Assembly (NCBI RefSeq): GCF_002858765.1
Contig: NZ_PJRP01000019.1
Coordinates: forward strand, 79,994-143,993
Reading direction: 5' to 3'
From: Cupriavidus pauculus
GTDB taxonomy: Bacteria; Pseudomonadota; Gammaproteobacteria; Burkholderiales; Burkholderiaceae
Length of the DNA stretch: 64,000 nt
Below the pieces are notes generated by a model, which did no database searches, was not told the origin of the DNA, and saw only the letters and a list, made by a program, of their open reading frames with translations. The number at the start of each line of letters is the position of its first letter. Within the stretch, counting starts at the first letter, position 1. Made by a program: the position numbers and the translations under genes. Shown one piece after another: positions 26,761-35,450 of this stretch.

Positions 26761-27399
26761 AATGTCACCTTTGCGATGATTAGAGATGTCACCTCTGTTA
26801 TCCCGTAGGCTCCCAGCTTCGCCGCGACGACGAGGATCTGGCACGGATCTTCAGCTGGCGCGAATGGCGCAAGGTCTCGCAGAGCCTGACACTGCAGTAC
26901 GACAAGACCATGTACCTGCTGGAGGACCGCCCGGAGCACCGTCGGCTGATCCACCGCTACATCGAGGTGGCCGAGTATCCGGACGGGGGGATCGAGCTGT
27001 GGGCCAATGGCGCGTCCCTGCCCTTCACCACGTATCACCGGTTCCCGGAGATCGACCAGGGGGCGATCGTCGAGAACAAGCGGCTCGGCCATGTGCTGGC
27101 GATCGCGGCGCGCGTGCAGGCGCTGCGCGATAACCGGCATCAGGCGGGGCCGTCGCGCACGCTGTCGGGCGGCCCGCCGCGCGCGGTGCAGGCCGCGCCG
27201 AACGTCAAGCGCCAGCGGCTGATCAACCGGCTCGATCTGGAGCGGGCGATGGTGGGACCCGACGGCCCCCACCCTGCTCCAGCCTCAGGTGCTGCCGGCC
27301 AGTGCCACCGCCCGACAGCCCCCCCACAACAAACATCCCACCCCGCACAAAAAGCACGCCCGGACTGACATTTCTAATTAGCGGACGGAGTGACATCTC
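26761..27399 (+). mobile_element. Internally deleted insertion sequence with both ends
   Basis: The left end carries AATGTCAC (26761) and GAGATGTCAC (26783-26792). The right end carries TGACATTT (27366) and GTGACATCTC (27390-27399). These form imperfect terminal inverted repeats of about 32 bp, with the inner and outer ATGTCA cores in matching order. Only the 3' part of a transposase gene remains between them. Such an element could still be moved by a full-length relative. Confidence 0.6.
26814..27368 (+). pseudogene. 3' remnant of an ISNCY-type transposase
   Basis: An open frame runs from about 26814 to the TGA at 27366, but there is no start codon near its beginning; the first ATG is at 26910. 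It encodes DDEDLARIFSWREWRKVSQ, then LQYDKTMYLLEDRPEHRR and NGASLPFTTYHRFPEIDQGA, which I recognise as the C-terminal region of ISNCY-family transposases of Burkholderiales. The catalytic N-terminal portion is missing, so it cannot be active on its own. Confidence 0.7.
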
Positions 27400-27504
27400 A
27401 GAACCCACTGGACAATGATGAGGACATTCTGAATTGGCCGGAACATGATGCATGCATGACTTGGTTCGTTGACTGGAACGCCGTGCGAATGCAAACGCAC
27501 GCCG

Positions 27505-27645
27505 GATTTCAGCCTACTGGTCGATGCCCGCCCCCGCATCGAGACGATGCCGCTGGAGCGGGCGGCAGAAGCCTATGCAAGGCTGAAGCGTGGCGACGGC
27601 AAGTTCCGGATGGGCTTGCCATCACATCTCAACGCCATCAACTGA
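27505..27645 (+). pseudogene. Last ~46 codons of a zinc-dependent alcohol dehydrogenase
   Basis: The frame reads SLLVDARPRIETMPLERAAE followed by AYARLKRGDGKFRMGLP and a TGA at 27643. This is the usual C-terminus of medium-chain zinc alcohol dehydrogenases. The rest of the gene is absent and unrelated sequence joins it upstream. The gene was probably cut when the mobile elements inserted or recombined. About 100 bp between the IS end and this fragment is unassigned. Confidence 0.6.
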
Positions 27646-27663
27646 CTTAACGCGCAATCCGAC

Positions 27664-28590
27664 TCATGTCGCGAGCATCAGGTCCAGGTTTTGAATCGCG
27701 GCGCCGGAGGCACCCTTTCCCAGATTATCGAACACCGCAGACAGAAGGACGTGCCCGTGCTCCGAGCCAGGAAATACGCTCAAGCGCATGTCATTCGTAC
27801 CGTTTAGCGCCTGGGGATCCAGATGCTTCAAGACACTCGATTCCTCCAGCGGAGCGACGTGTACGTGGTCTGCATCGGCGTAGTGGCGCGCCAGGCAAGC
27901 GTGTAGCGTCGCGCCATTCACGCCGGGTGCCAGCAGCCGTAGCGCCAGTGGCACTGTCAGTACGATGCCCTGGCGGAACGCTCCGTATGCAGGGACGAAA
28001 ATGGGAGGCTGCGCGAGCCCGGCGTACTGCCGGATCTCCGGCGTGTGCTTGTGCGCGAGTTCCAGCCCATATACCTGGAAGGAGGGCGCGTTGGCGGCTC
28101 CGGGGCCCTCATATTCCTCCACACCGGCGCGCCCGCGTCCGGAGTAGCCGGACACCGCATGAATGCTGATGGGGTAATCGTCCGGTATGAGCCCGGCTTG
28201 CACCAACGGATGCAGCAGCCCGATCGCACCGGTCGGATAGCAACCGGGGTTGGTGACCCGACGTGCGTTGGCAATGCGCTCGGCCTGCCCCGCCGCCATC
28301 TCCGGAAATCCGTAAGTCCAGTCCGGCTGTGTACGGTGGGCGGAGCTTGCGTCGATGACGCGAACCGCAGGATTGACAATAGTCGCCACCGCCTCCCGCG
28401 CGGCAGCATCCGGCAAACAGAGGATGGCGATGTCGCAGGCGTTGATCGCTTCCGCGCGCCGCCGCAGGTCTTTGCGCTCCGCAGCGGCAAGCGTAACCAG
28501 TTCGATGTCGGTCCGGTTACGCAACCGTTCGTGGATCAGCAAACCGGTAGTGCCTTGGTCGCCGTCGATGAAAACAACGGGAGAGCTCAT
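27664..28590 (-). CDS. argC: N-acetyl-gamma-glutamyl-phosphate reductase, short (type 2) form
   Basis: 308 aa from MSSPVVFIDG, with GGAG ten bases upstream. The NAD(P)-binding start GDQGTTGLLI, the catalytic NPGCYPTGAIGLL (Cys nucleophile) and HAVSGYSGRGRAG are diagnostic of ArgC. It catalyses the third step of arginine synthesis. No other arg gene is near, it sits against mobile DNA, and a LysR gene diverges from it. It is therefore probably an extra copy or a laterally gained one. Confidence 0.92.
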   Translation of the reverse strand: MSSPVVFIDGDQGTTGLLIHERLRNRTDIELVTLAAAERKDLRRRAEAINACDIAILCLPDAAAREAVATIVNPAVRVIDASSAHRTQPDWTYGFPEMAAGQAERIANARRVTNPGCYPTGAIGLLHPLVQAGLIPDDYPISIHAVSGYSGRGRAGVEEYEGPGAANAPSFQVYGLELAHKHTPEIRQYAGLAQPPIFVPAYGAFRQGIVLTVPLALRLLAPGVNGATLHACLARHYADADHVHVAPLEESSVLKHLDPQALNGTNDMRLSVFPGSEHGHVLLSAVFDNLGKGASGAAIQNLDLMLAT

Positions 28591-28677
28591 AGCTGAAATA
28601 CTCCGCAAACTTTCGGTTGTAAGGAGAACGAATAACGAATAACGAGCCCCTATATTCCGCGCACCGCTACAATATAG

Positions 28678-28718
28678 AAAGTTGCATTTCACAACTTTTA
28701 CATTCAGTTTTTCTGAAT
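28678..28718. promoter_or_regulatory. Two dyads between argC and LysR
   Basis: AAAGTTG/CAACTTT (28678-28698, 7-nt spacer) and ATTCAG/CTGAAT (28702-28718, 5-nt spacer) are perfect inverted repeats. They lie just before the LysR start and upstream of the argC promoter region, a fitting place for LysR binding and autoregulation. A tandem ACGAATA repeat is at about 28628-28642. Confidence 0.5.
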
Positions 28719-28730
28719 CTGGACGCCGAC

Positions 28731-29615
28731 ATGCGAGAGATCAGTCTGGACCGCTTGCGCACCCTGGTTGCCATTGCAGACCGTGGCTCGTTTGCCGAAG
28801 CGGCACGGGCACTGCACCTGGCGCCCCCAACCGTCAGCCTCCACATCGCTGAACTTGAAGACCGCATTGGGGCGCCCCTCCTGTCGCGGAAGCGCGGACA
28901 CGTCAGGCCGTCGGCAATTGGAGAGGTGCTGGTGGAACGCGCGCGTCGGCTGCTGGCCGATGCCGAAAAGGCGCTGGACGACATCCAACGCCAGGTACAG
29001 GGGCTCGAAGGGCGCGTAAGGCTGGGTGCATCGACGGGCGCGATCGCGCACCTGTTGCCGCAAGCGCTCGAGGTGCTGCGCCAACACCACCCCGCTATCG
29101 ACATTCAGGTTGCAGTGCTGACTTCACATGAAACGTTGTCGCGGCTGGCGGATGGGACGCTGGACGTCGGGCTGGTCGCACTGCCCCAGCCCCCGGTGGC
29201 TGGGCTGGTGATCAAGCCGTGGAGGCGCGACCCCGTGATGGCCTTTGTGCCGGCCCATTGGCATTGCCCTGCCCACGTCACGCCTGAATGGCTGGCGGCC
29301 CAACCTCTCATTCTCAATGACGCGACCACGCGTCTTTCGCGCCTGACGACCGAGTGGTTCGCCACCGGGGGATATCACCCAGCGGCACGTATCGAGCTCA
29401 ACTACAACGACGCGATCAAGAGTCTGGTTGCGGCAGGTTATGGCGCCGCCCTCCTGCCCCACGAGGCGACTGCGCCGTCCCCCGACCCGCGCATTGTCAT
29501 GCGTCCGCTGCGGCCGGCGTTGTGGCGTCGGCTCGGCATTGCCCATCGTGCGGGGCACGTCGAGCGTTCCACGCAACACGTCCTCGATATGTTGCGGGAT
29601 CTGCGATTGGCGTAG
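28731..29615 (+). CDS. LysR-family transcriptional regulator (argC neighbour)
   Basis: 294 aa. The HTH runs ISLDRLRTLVAIADRGSFAE to HIAELEDRIGAPLLSRKRGH; the effector domain follows (RVRLGASTGAIAHLLPQALE). It diverges from argC across ~140 bp with two perfect dyads, so it probably controls argC. That an argC copy has its own LysR regulator is unusual; arginine genes normally use ArgR-type or no local control. Confidence 0.9.
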   Translation: MREISLDRLRTLVAIADRGSFAEAARALHLAPPTVSLHIAELEDRIGAPLLSRKRGHVRPSAIGEVLVERARRLLADAEKALDDIQRQVQGLEGRVRLGASTGAIAHLLPQALEVLRQHHPAIDIQVAVLTSHETLSRLADGTLDVGLVALPQPPVAGLVIKPWRRDPVMAFVPAHWHCPAHVTPEWLAAQPLILNDATTRLSRLTTEWFATGGYHPAARIELNYNDAIKSLVAAGYGAALLPHEATAPSPDPRIVMRPLRPALWRRLGIAHRAGHVERSTQHVLDMLRDLRLA

Positions 29616-29645
29616 GCGTTGTTGAAGCCACAGGCAGCATGCCCG

Positions 29646-29660
29646 GCGCTGCGCCAGCGC
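29646..29660. terminator. Short convergent hairpin
   Basis: GCGCTG-CGC-CAGCGC lies between the LysR gene and the convergent DUF2846 gene. No U-tract. Confidence 0.35.
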
Positions 29661-29661
29661 G

Positions 29662-30117
29662 TTATTTCACTGCCGGTTTCTGATTGCCGGTATAGCTCAG
29701 CGACGACAGCTCTTCCTTTGCCTTTTCCGGGGTTTCCAGTTCCAGCACCACGCGGCCGACCATCAGGCCCATCGACGGGGAGCTGCGCACGTATTTGGTT
29801 TCACCGGCGTCCAGGACAAAGCTGAGCGTCTTTTCGGTTTCGGTGGCAGCGGATGCCACATACTTGCCGGCCGCGCGATCAACGAAGAAGAAGCCGCCCG
29901 GTTTTGATTCGCCAACCACATCGTTATTCAGGCGGATATCCGGCTGGATAGCCGCGCCAAAAATCGACGCCGATCGCATGAAGTAAATCCGGCCCTCATT
30001 CGCCTTCAGCGTCGGCAGCGATGACGCCATGTCGGCATGCTTGACTCCGGACGCACATCCCGCCAGCAGCGAGGACACGGCCATCCCAGCGATGAGCATG
30101 CGAGCAATACGTTTCAT
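29662..30117 (-). CDS. DUF2846-type lipoprotein
   Basis: 151 aa from MKRIARM, preceded by GGGAGAG. The signal ends in lipobox LLAGC. The body matches DUF2846 (EGRIYFMRSASIFGAAIQPD and KPGGFFFVDRAAGKYVAS). It is a small envelope lipoprotein of unknown function. Its ATG overlaps the stop of the upstream lipoprotein gene by 4 nt, so the two are translationally coupled. Confidence 0.85.
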   Translation of the reverse strand: MKRIARMLIAGMAVSSLLAGCASGVKHADMASSLPTLKANEGRIYFMRSASIFGAAIQPDIRLNNDVVGESKPGGFFFVDRAAGKYVASAATETEKTLSFVLDAGETKYVRSSPSMGLMVGRVVLELETPEKAKEELSSLSYTGNQKPAVK

Positions 30118-30518
30118 TCCAACTCTCCCAGATTCAACGGTACGGTAGTGGTCAGCGGGGAGTAATTTTGCTCCCCGGGCAAATAAAAACCCACCAGGGT
30201 GTTGTTGCGAATAACCAGGTAGGCCTCGTGGACCTGGCGGCCCTCGATCGTCAGAATGGTGCCGATCGGACGGTAGACATCGCCTTGCGGCAGGCGTCCG
30301 ATCAACAACCAGGTCGATTTGGCGGCGAGCTCGCGCGAGTAGCCGGTATCCAGCTTGATCGCCGCCGGCGCCAGCAGCTGGGCGCGCTTCGCCGGGCCGA
30401 CTGGCTGCGCCAGTTCCGTTGCCGGCAACGTATCGATCGTTGGTGCGCAGGCCTGCAATGCCAGGCAAAGACTTGCGGCGAGCCATACACGGCCCATGGG
30501 AGTGCTGAATGGAAACAT
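30114..30518 (-). CDS. Small lipoprotein of unknown function
   Basis: 134 aa; an ATG at 30497 would remove 7 residues, but GAGG upstream favours 30518. The signal ends in lipobox LQAC. The mature part (for example GYSRELAAKSTWLLIGRLPQ and VHEAYLVIRNNTLVGFYLPG) matches no family I can name. It forms a two-gene coupled unit with the DUF2846 lipoprotein, so the two may work together in the envelope. Confidence 0.75.
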   Translation of the reverse strand: MFPFSTPMGRVWLAASLCLALQACAPTIDTLPATELAQPVGPAKRAQLLAPAAIKLDTGYSRELAAKSTWLLIGRLPQGDVYRPIGTILTIEGRQVHEAYLVIRNNTLVGFYLPGEQNYSPLTTTVPLNLGELE

Positions 30519-30874
30519 GGGATACGCCTCGAATAATGGTACGGACGCTATTGGTTTCGGCTTCGGCCACTGTCCCCGCGCCGGACGATAGGTCTCCGCA
30601 TCAAATCTTGCACGCTGACGCCAATAGTCGCATTCAGGAGAGATTTACGGCGAAAATGCAGTTTGCTTGATACCTGAGTGACCCCACGAAAGAAGGGGCC
30701 GCGATGCTGAAAAAATGGGAAATGGCCCAGAGTTCAAGAATAGTGGAAAACGGGCGGCGACGATAAAGCGCTGCCTCTTATCGGCGCCCGTCAAAATCAA
30801 ACTTAAAAGACCATCCCGATACTGATGACTCAGATTATCTGGTCCCGGTAACGCGGGAATTAACGTCGAGGCAA
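30519..30874. other. 356-bp intergenic region
   Basis: No gene is supported. It must hold the promoter of the two-lipoprotein unit and the 3' end of the YeeE/YedE pair. A weak CCCG/CGGG hairpin lies at about 30842-30856. Base composition is a little more AT-rich than the surroundings. Confidence 0.5.
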
Positions 30875-31297
30875 TTAGCGGCGGGCCCTGACACGCTCCA
30901 CAACCTCGAATACTGTCATGCCGGCGAGCATGGCCGCGACAAATCCCATCGCCTTGGGATAACCGGCGCCCAATGCCACCAGCGCCGGACCCGGACAAAA
31001 TCCTGCCAGTCCCCATCCCACGCCGAAGCACGCGCTGCCCAGTACGAGCCGCGCCGTGACACCGGTATTGGCTGGCCACTGTAGCGGCAATCCCAACAGA
31101 CTCCGCCCGCGACGCCGGGCGATGAAGACGCCGACCACCGTCAGCGCGATGGCCCCGACCATGACGAACGCCAGCGAAGGGTCCCAGGCGCCGGCCAGAT
31201 CAAGGAAGCCGAGGACTTTCGCCGGGTTGGCCATGCCGGACACCATCAGGCCGATGCCGAAAACCAGGCCGGCCAACCATGCAAACAGAAGCGGCAT
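30875..31297 (-). CDS. YeeE/YedE-family protein, DUF6691 type (second half of pair)
   Basis: 140 aa with about four membrane segments. The motif FGVGWGLAGFCPGPALVALG carries the conserved Cys of sulfur-transport YeeE/YedE proteins. It starts 2 bp after the stop of the partner gene (TGA-GC-ATG). Half-length YeeE/YedE pairs are thought to act together, like PmpA/PmpB, in moving thiosulfate or sulfane-sulfur compounds. Substrate is inferred from the family. Confidence 0.87.
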   Translation of the reverse strand: MPLLFAWLAGLVFGIGLMVSGMANPAKVLGFLDLAGAWDPSLAFVMVGAIALTVVGVFIARRRGRSLLGLPLQWPANTGVTARLVLGSACFGVGWGLAGFCPGPALVALGAGYPKAMGFVAAMLAGMTVFEVVERVRARR

Positions 31298-31299
31298 GC

Positions 31300-31734
31300 T
31301 CAGGCTCCCACGATGTGCCGCAGCACGAAGACCGTCAAGAAGCCGGTCGCCATGAACGTCAGCGTCGCCACGATGGACCGGACCGCGCCACGGGACATCC
31401 CGCAGACGCCATGGCCACTCGTGCAGCCGCTGGCGTAGCGGGTGCCCAGCCCGACCAGGAAACCGGCCACCAGGATCTCCGGCCAGCCTGCCTCGATGCT
31501 GGAAATCGCCGGCAAACCAAATGCCGCCGCCACGACAGGCGCGCCAATCAGACCGACGAGAAAGGCCATGCGCCACGCCATATCGTTGCGCGGCAGTGCC
31601 AGCAGGCCGCCCAATATCCCGCTGATTCCGGCGATGCGGCCGTTGAAGAGCAGCAGGGCCGTGGCCGCGATACCAATCAGAACCCCGCCTGCCAGCGAAG
31701 CCCACGGGGTGAAGCTGGGGAAGTCGATCACCAT
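31300..31734 (-). CDS. YeeE/YedE-family membrane protein (first half of pair)
   Basis: 144 aa with about four membrane segments. YASGCTSGHGVCGMSRGAVR is the signature with conserved cysteines that pass sulfur in the YeeE thiosulfate carrier. It is cotranscribed with the DUF6691-type partner. No sulfurtransferase, BigR or Blh gene is adjacent. Confidence 0.88.
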   Translation of the reverse strand: MVIDFPSFTPWASLAGGVLIGIAATALLLFNGRIAGISGILGGLLALPRNDMAWRMAFLVGLIGAPVVAAAFGLPAISSIEAGWPEILVAGFLVGLGTRYASGCTSGHGVCGMSRGAVRSIVATLTFMATGFLTVFVLRHIVGA

Positions 31735-31796
31735 TTGATAGTGCCTCCAATAATGCCGTGATCATGCCACGGGCCTCACCTAGGACAGGCAGGCCG

Positions 31797-32321
31797 TCAG
31801 AAGCGAATCGTCGCCATGCGCAGATGCTGGAACAGCGCCACGCTATGCTGGCCATAAAACCACAGGTCATCCGAAACGAAGAAGGCAATCAGCCATGAGG
31901 CGGCAACCACGATGAGGTCGCATCGCCCGCTTTTCCACCAGTTCAGCGAATGACGTCCGGCGATCCATGGCACACCGAGCGGATTGGGCCAGTCGGCCAG
32001 CAGGTGCATGACGCCCCCGCAGGCAAAGCCGAACGCCGGCGCCGCCAGCACATGCGTGCCAAGCGCGTGATAGGCCCACACCAGAAGGCCGATCCATGCG
32101 ACGCCCCAGTGCGTCCACGATCGATGCGTAATCCACAGGCGCCGCGACCTGGACCACCAGGCCACTTCCAGCCAGTCGGGCGCTGTGCTGCCACACAATG
32201 CCGCCACGAATCCGAGCACGCCTGCCCAATACCATCCTGCGCCGCCATGCCGGGCGATAACGGCAACGGCGATAACGGCCGCCGCCCATCCGGTGGCGTG
32301 ATGTGCCTTGTTTGAAGCCAT
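31797..32321 (-). CDS. YdjM-like membrane-bound metal-dependent hydrolase
   Basis: 174 aa from MASNKAHHATG. Histidine motifs HHATG, THRSWTHW and VMHLLADWPNPLGVPW and four or so membrane segments match the YdjM family (LexA-regulated inner-membrane hydrolases in E. coli). Its substrate is unknown. It stands alone, with a small exported protein gene diverging upstream. I see no clear LexA box. Confidence 0.85.
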   Translation of the reverse strand: MASNKAHHATGWAAAVIAVAVIARHGGAGWYWAGVLGFVAALCGSTAPDWLEVAWWSRSRRLWITHRSWTHWGVAWIGLLVWAYHALGTHVLAAPAFGFACGGVMHLLADWPNPLGVPWIAGRHSLNWWKSGRCDLIVVAASWLIAFFVSDDLWFYGQHSVALFQHLRMATIRF

Positions 32322-32526
32322 GGTGACGCGACGCTTATTCGACCGTGCCAGTTGAGGGGGCGCAATCTTGGCAGATGTGCGGGGGAAACACCAGCGATGC
32401 AGCCATGGCGTGCCCTGATTGTCTTGTCCAGCGCGCAACCACGCCCAGGCACCGTAGGACCTTGGTCCAATGGAACACACGCCGCGATCGGACTACCGTG
32501 AGCGGAACCCACCCTGGAGCACAAGC

Positions 32527-32793
32527 ATGAAGCCCATCGTCATTCTGACCAGCGCCATCCTTGCATTGTCCGCCCTGCCCGCCATGGGTCAATCGGCAAG
32601 CGGGGCGAAGGCCCAGCCACCCAGCGACGAGATTGTCCATATGCGACAGGAGATCGCGGCGGCACGCAAGACATACGACACCAAGGTTGCCGAGGCGAAG
32701 AAGGTCTACAACGACGCGAAGGCCGCAGCAGCCAAGGAACGCGATGCGGCAATTTCCACCGCGCGCGCCAACGCCAATCAGAAGAAGTCATAG
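32527..32793 (+). CDS. Small exported Ala/Lys-rich helical protein
   Basis: 88 aa from MKPIVILTS with TGGAG upstream. A signal peptide ends at about residue 21 (PAMGQS). The mature part is a charged helix rich in Ala, Lys and Glu (ARKTYDTKVAEAKKVYNDAK), probably a coiled coil. No domain is recognised. Similar short periplasmic helical proteins are frequent in Burkholderiales genomes; function unknown. Confidence 0.75.
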   Translation: MKPIVILTSAILALSALPAMGQSASGAKAQPPSDEIVHMRQEIAAARKTYDTKVAEAKKVYNDAKAAAAKERDAAISTARANANQKKS

Positions 32794-33139
32794 CAGCGCA
32801 GTCATGATGCAGGCGCGTCTGCGTCCGGCAGGCGCGCCCACTCACCGGCTCCGGCCACATCGCATCGCCGGACGTTCGCAACACCTCGCAGCAACTTCCT
32901 GACTAGCACGCCAGCACCGCCTATATCGGCACGCCCGCGACGGCCCGCGCTGCCGCCGCATGTCCGGCCGGCGCTCGCCCTGGCGGATCATCCTCGCACC
33001 ATTACCCGCGTCATGCCCCCTGCCGCCAACCGGTACAATCGCGCGGCGGCCATCGCCGTACGGTCTCACCCGCCAACGAGAACCCATCCTTGCCCGGCCA
33101 GCGACGCGGCCAGCATCGTGCCGGCGCGCCGGCCTCGCC
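32794..33139. other. 346-bp intergenic region
   Basis: No gene is supported, although several frames are open. The TACAAT at 33034-33039 is a plausible -10 for the EamA gene, but no good -35 is seen at the right distance. Confidence 0.4.
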
Positions 33140-34033
33140 ATGAAAACAACCCGCATCGATCGCACCACGCTGTTCCTGCTGACCTTTCCGCCGATGGCCT
33201 GGGCGGGGAATGCCATTGTGGGCCGCCTGGCCGCCGGCAGCGTACCGCCGATCACGCTGAATCTCGTACGCTGGCTCATCGCCGGCCTGCTGCTGGTGCC
33301 CTACGCATGGCCCGGCGTCGTTGCCCATTGGGCGGCCCTGTGGCGACACGCGGGCATGCTGACCGCGATGGGTGTCCTGTCGATCGCGAGCTATAACGCG
33401 TTCCAGTACCTGGCGCTGACCACCTCCACGCCGATCAACGTCACCCTGATCGGCGCGTCGACCCCTCTCTTCCTGCTGATAATCGGCGCCGGGTTTTTCC
33501 GGGAACGCCTGCGGACGTGGCACGTGGCAGGCGCCCTGCTGTGCCTGGTGGGCGTGTCGTTCGTATTGATGCGTGGCGAGCCCGCCCGGCTGGCCCAGCT
33601 GGAATTCGTCGCGGGCGACCTGTTCATGCTGGCCGCAACGATTGCCTGGAGCATCTATACCTGGCTGCTTCGCAAGCATCGCCCCAACCTGCCGCTGCAG
33701 GTGCTGCTGTTCGCGCAGATCGTGACCGGCGTCATCGCCAGCCTTCCGCTTGCGGCGTGGGAAATCGGCACGCTGAGCCAGCCGCTGCAATGGAGCAGCA
33801 AGGTTGGCTGGATCCTGCTCTATGTGGGCACCGTGCCGTCCCTGCTGGCGTATTTCGCGTGGGATCGCGCCATTGCACGCGCCGGCGCGCAGTTGCCGGT
33901 GTTCTTCATCACGCTCACGCCACTGTTTGCCGCCGTGCTGTCGACCGTGCTGCTGGGCGATTCGCCGCATTGGTATCACGCCACCGGGCTGGTCTGCATT
34001 GGCGCAGGCATCTGGCTGGCCCAGCGCCGCTAG
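33140..34033 (+). CDS. EamA-family (DMT) transporter
   Basis: 297 aa from MKTTRIDRT. Ten membrane segments in two EamA repeats are evident: PPMAWAGNAIVGRLAAGSVP in the first, and AYFAWDRAIARAGAQLPVFF in the second. Such proteins export amino acids or other metabolites. It is a single gene followed by a hairpin that serves the convergent epoxide hydrolase gene. Substrate not predictable. Confidence 0.9.
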   Translation: MKTTRIDRTTLFLLTFPPMAWAGNAIVGRLAAGSVPPITLNLVRWLIAGLLLVPYAWPGVVAHWAALWRHAGMLTAMGVLSIASYNAFQYLALTTSTPINVTLIGASTPLFLLIIGAGFFRERLRTWHVAGALLCLVGVSFVLMRGEPARLAQLEFVAGDLFMLAATIAWSIYTWLLRKHRPNLPLQVLLFAQIVTGVIASLPLAAWEIGTLSQPLQWSSKVGWILLYVGTVPSLLAYFAWDRAIARAGAQLPVFFITLTPLFAAVLSTVLLGDSPHWYHATGLVCIGAGIWLAQRR

Positions 34034-34044
34034 ACGGCGCCCAC

Positions 34045-34075
34045 AAAAAAGCCCAGCCGTGAGGCTGGGCCAAAA
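34045..34075 (-). terminator. Intrinsic terminator of the epoxide hydrolase gene
   Basis: GCCCAGCC (34051-34058) pairs with GGCTGGGC (34063-34070) around GTGA. On the minus strand the stem is followed by TTTTTTG, a proper U-tract. On the plus strand an A-rich run follows, so it is best read as the minus-strand terminator. Confidence 0.75.
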
Positions 34076-34103
34076 AGCGGGTCTAGTCTGGCGCAGGATC
34101 GCC

Positions 34104-35450
34104 TTACCGCACCGACTTGAACGCCGCCCGGAGTTCTTCCGCAAACAGCTGCGGCTGTTCCCACGCCGCGAAATGCCCACCCTTGGCCACCGCGTGGTAG
34201 TAGTACAGCGACGGGTACGCCTGCTTGCTCCAGCTTTCCGGCGCCTGGTAGATCTCGTGCGGGAAGACGCTGATGGCCACCGGCACCTTGATGTCGCGCG
34301 TCTTCTGGGTCTCGGCGCTGAAATTGTTGTTGTTGTTCTCCCAGTAGAACCGCGACGACGATGCGCCGGTATTGGTCAGCCAGTAGAGCGTGATGTCGTT
34401 CAGGATGGCATCGCGCGACAGCACGCGCTCGGGCACGCCGCCACTGTCGCTCCACGCGGCAATCTTCTCGTAGGTGAACGACGCCAGGCCCACCGGCGAA
34501 TCCGACAGCGAATAACCGATGGTTTGCGGACGCGTCACCATCATCGCGCCATAGGCGGCATTGCGGCCGAAGAAGCTGCTCAGCGACTGGTAGGCCTTGC
34601 GTTCCGGGTCGGTCAGTTCGGACGGCGCTGCATCGCCGGCCAGGATCGACTTCATCAGGGGCCCCGGCACCGTAGCCGGCATGTTCAGGTGGATGGCCTT
34701 GAGGCCCGCCGGCGCCTGGCGCGCGAGCGCGTCGGAAATCACCGATCCATGGTCACCGCCCTGCGACACGTAGTGCGTATAGCCCAGCCGCTTCATCAGG
34801 GTGTCCCAGGCACGCGCCGTGCGATCCGGCCCCCAGCCCAGTTCCGCCGGCCGCCCGGAGAACCCGTAGCCGGGAATCGACGGGATGATCACGTCGAACG
34901 CGTCTTCCGCGCGGCCGCCGTACGCGGTGGGGTCGGTCAGCGGGCCGATGGTCTTGGTGAACTCGAAGACCGACCCCGGCCAGCCGTGCGTCAGGATCAG
35001 CGGCAGCGCATTCGGATGGCGCGACTTCACGTGGATGAAATGGATATCCAGCCCATCGATCTTCGTCACGAACTGCGGCAGCGCATTGAGCTGGGCCTCG
35101 GCCTTGCGCCAGTCGTACTGGGTGCCCCAATACTTGACCAGTTCCTGGACGCGGGCGGTCTGGATGCCCTGCGAATCGTCGCTGACGGTTTCCTTGTCGG
35201 GCCAGCGCGTGGCGGCGATCCGGCGGCGCAGGTCGTCGAGCTGGGCCTGCGGCACATGCACGTGGAACGGGCGGATGCTTTCGTCGGCGTTGGCCTGGCT
35301 GGCGGCTGCCTTGGCCTTGGGCGCGGCGTCCGCGGCCAAGGCGGGCTGGAGGTGGCCAGCAAGGGCGATGGCCGCCAGTGCGGCAGCGGCTGCAACGGTC
35401 CGGCGAGCCGCCGGGAAATCTCGGGTCAAGGCTGTCAAGGCGTGCGACAT
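34104..35450 (-). CDS. Exported epoxide hydrolase (EHN family)
   Basis: 448 aa from MSHALTALT. A signal peptide (ending ALAADA) is followed by the epoxide hydrolase N-terminal domain (about 57-165; IRPFHVHVPQAQLDDLRRRI) and an alpha/beta hydrolase core. HGWPGS (155-160) forms the oxyanion region, QGGDHGSVI (Asp233) is the expected nucleophile, and the His is in AKGGHFAAWEQP. It opens epoxides to diols. Export to the periplasm and the divergent P450 gene suggest a role in oxidative attack on hydrophobic compounds. Confidence 0.88.
   Translation of the reverse strand: MSHALTALTRDFPAARRTVAAAAALAAIALAGHLQPALAADAAPKAKAAASQANADESIRPFHVHVPQAQLDDLRRRIAATRWPDKETVSDDSQGIQTARVQELVKYWGTQYDWRKAEAQLNALPQFVTKIDGLDIHFIHVKSRHPNALPLILTHGWPGSVFEFTKTIGPLTDPTAYGGRAEDAFDVIIPSIPGYGFSGRPAELGWGPDRTARAWDTLMKRLGYTHYVSQGGDHGSVISDALARQAPAGLKAIHLNMPATVPGPLMKSILAGDAAPSELTDPERKAYQSLSSFFGRNAAYGAMMVTRPQTIGYSLSDSPVGLASFTYEKIAAWSDSGGVPERVLSRDAILNDITLYWLTNTGASSSRFYWENNNNNFSAETQKTRDIKVPVAISVFPHEIYQAPESWSKQAYPSLYYYHAVAKGGHFAAWEQPQLFAEELRAAFKSVR

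Noticed and set aside
30645..31888. Longer frames around the YeeE/YedE genes suggesting a fusion
   Set aside because: The conserved halves begin at their own ATGs, and the two genes are in different frames with a TGA-GC-ATG junction.
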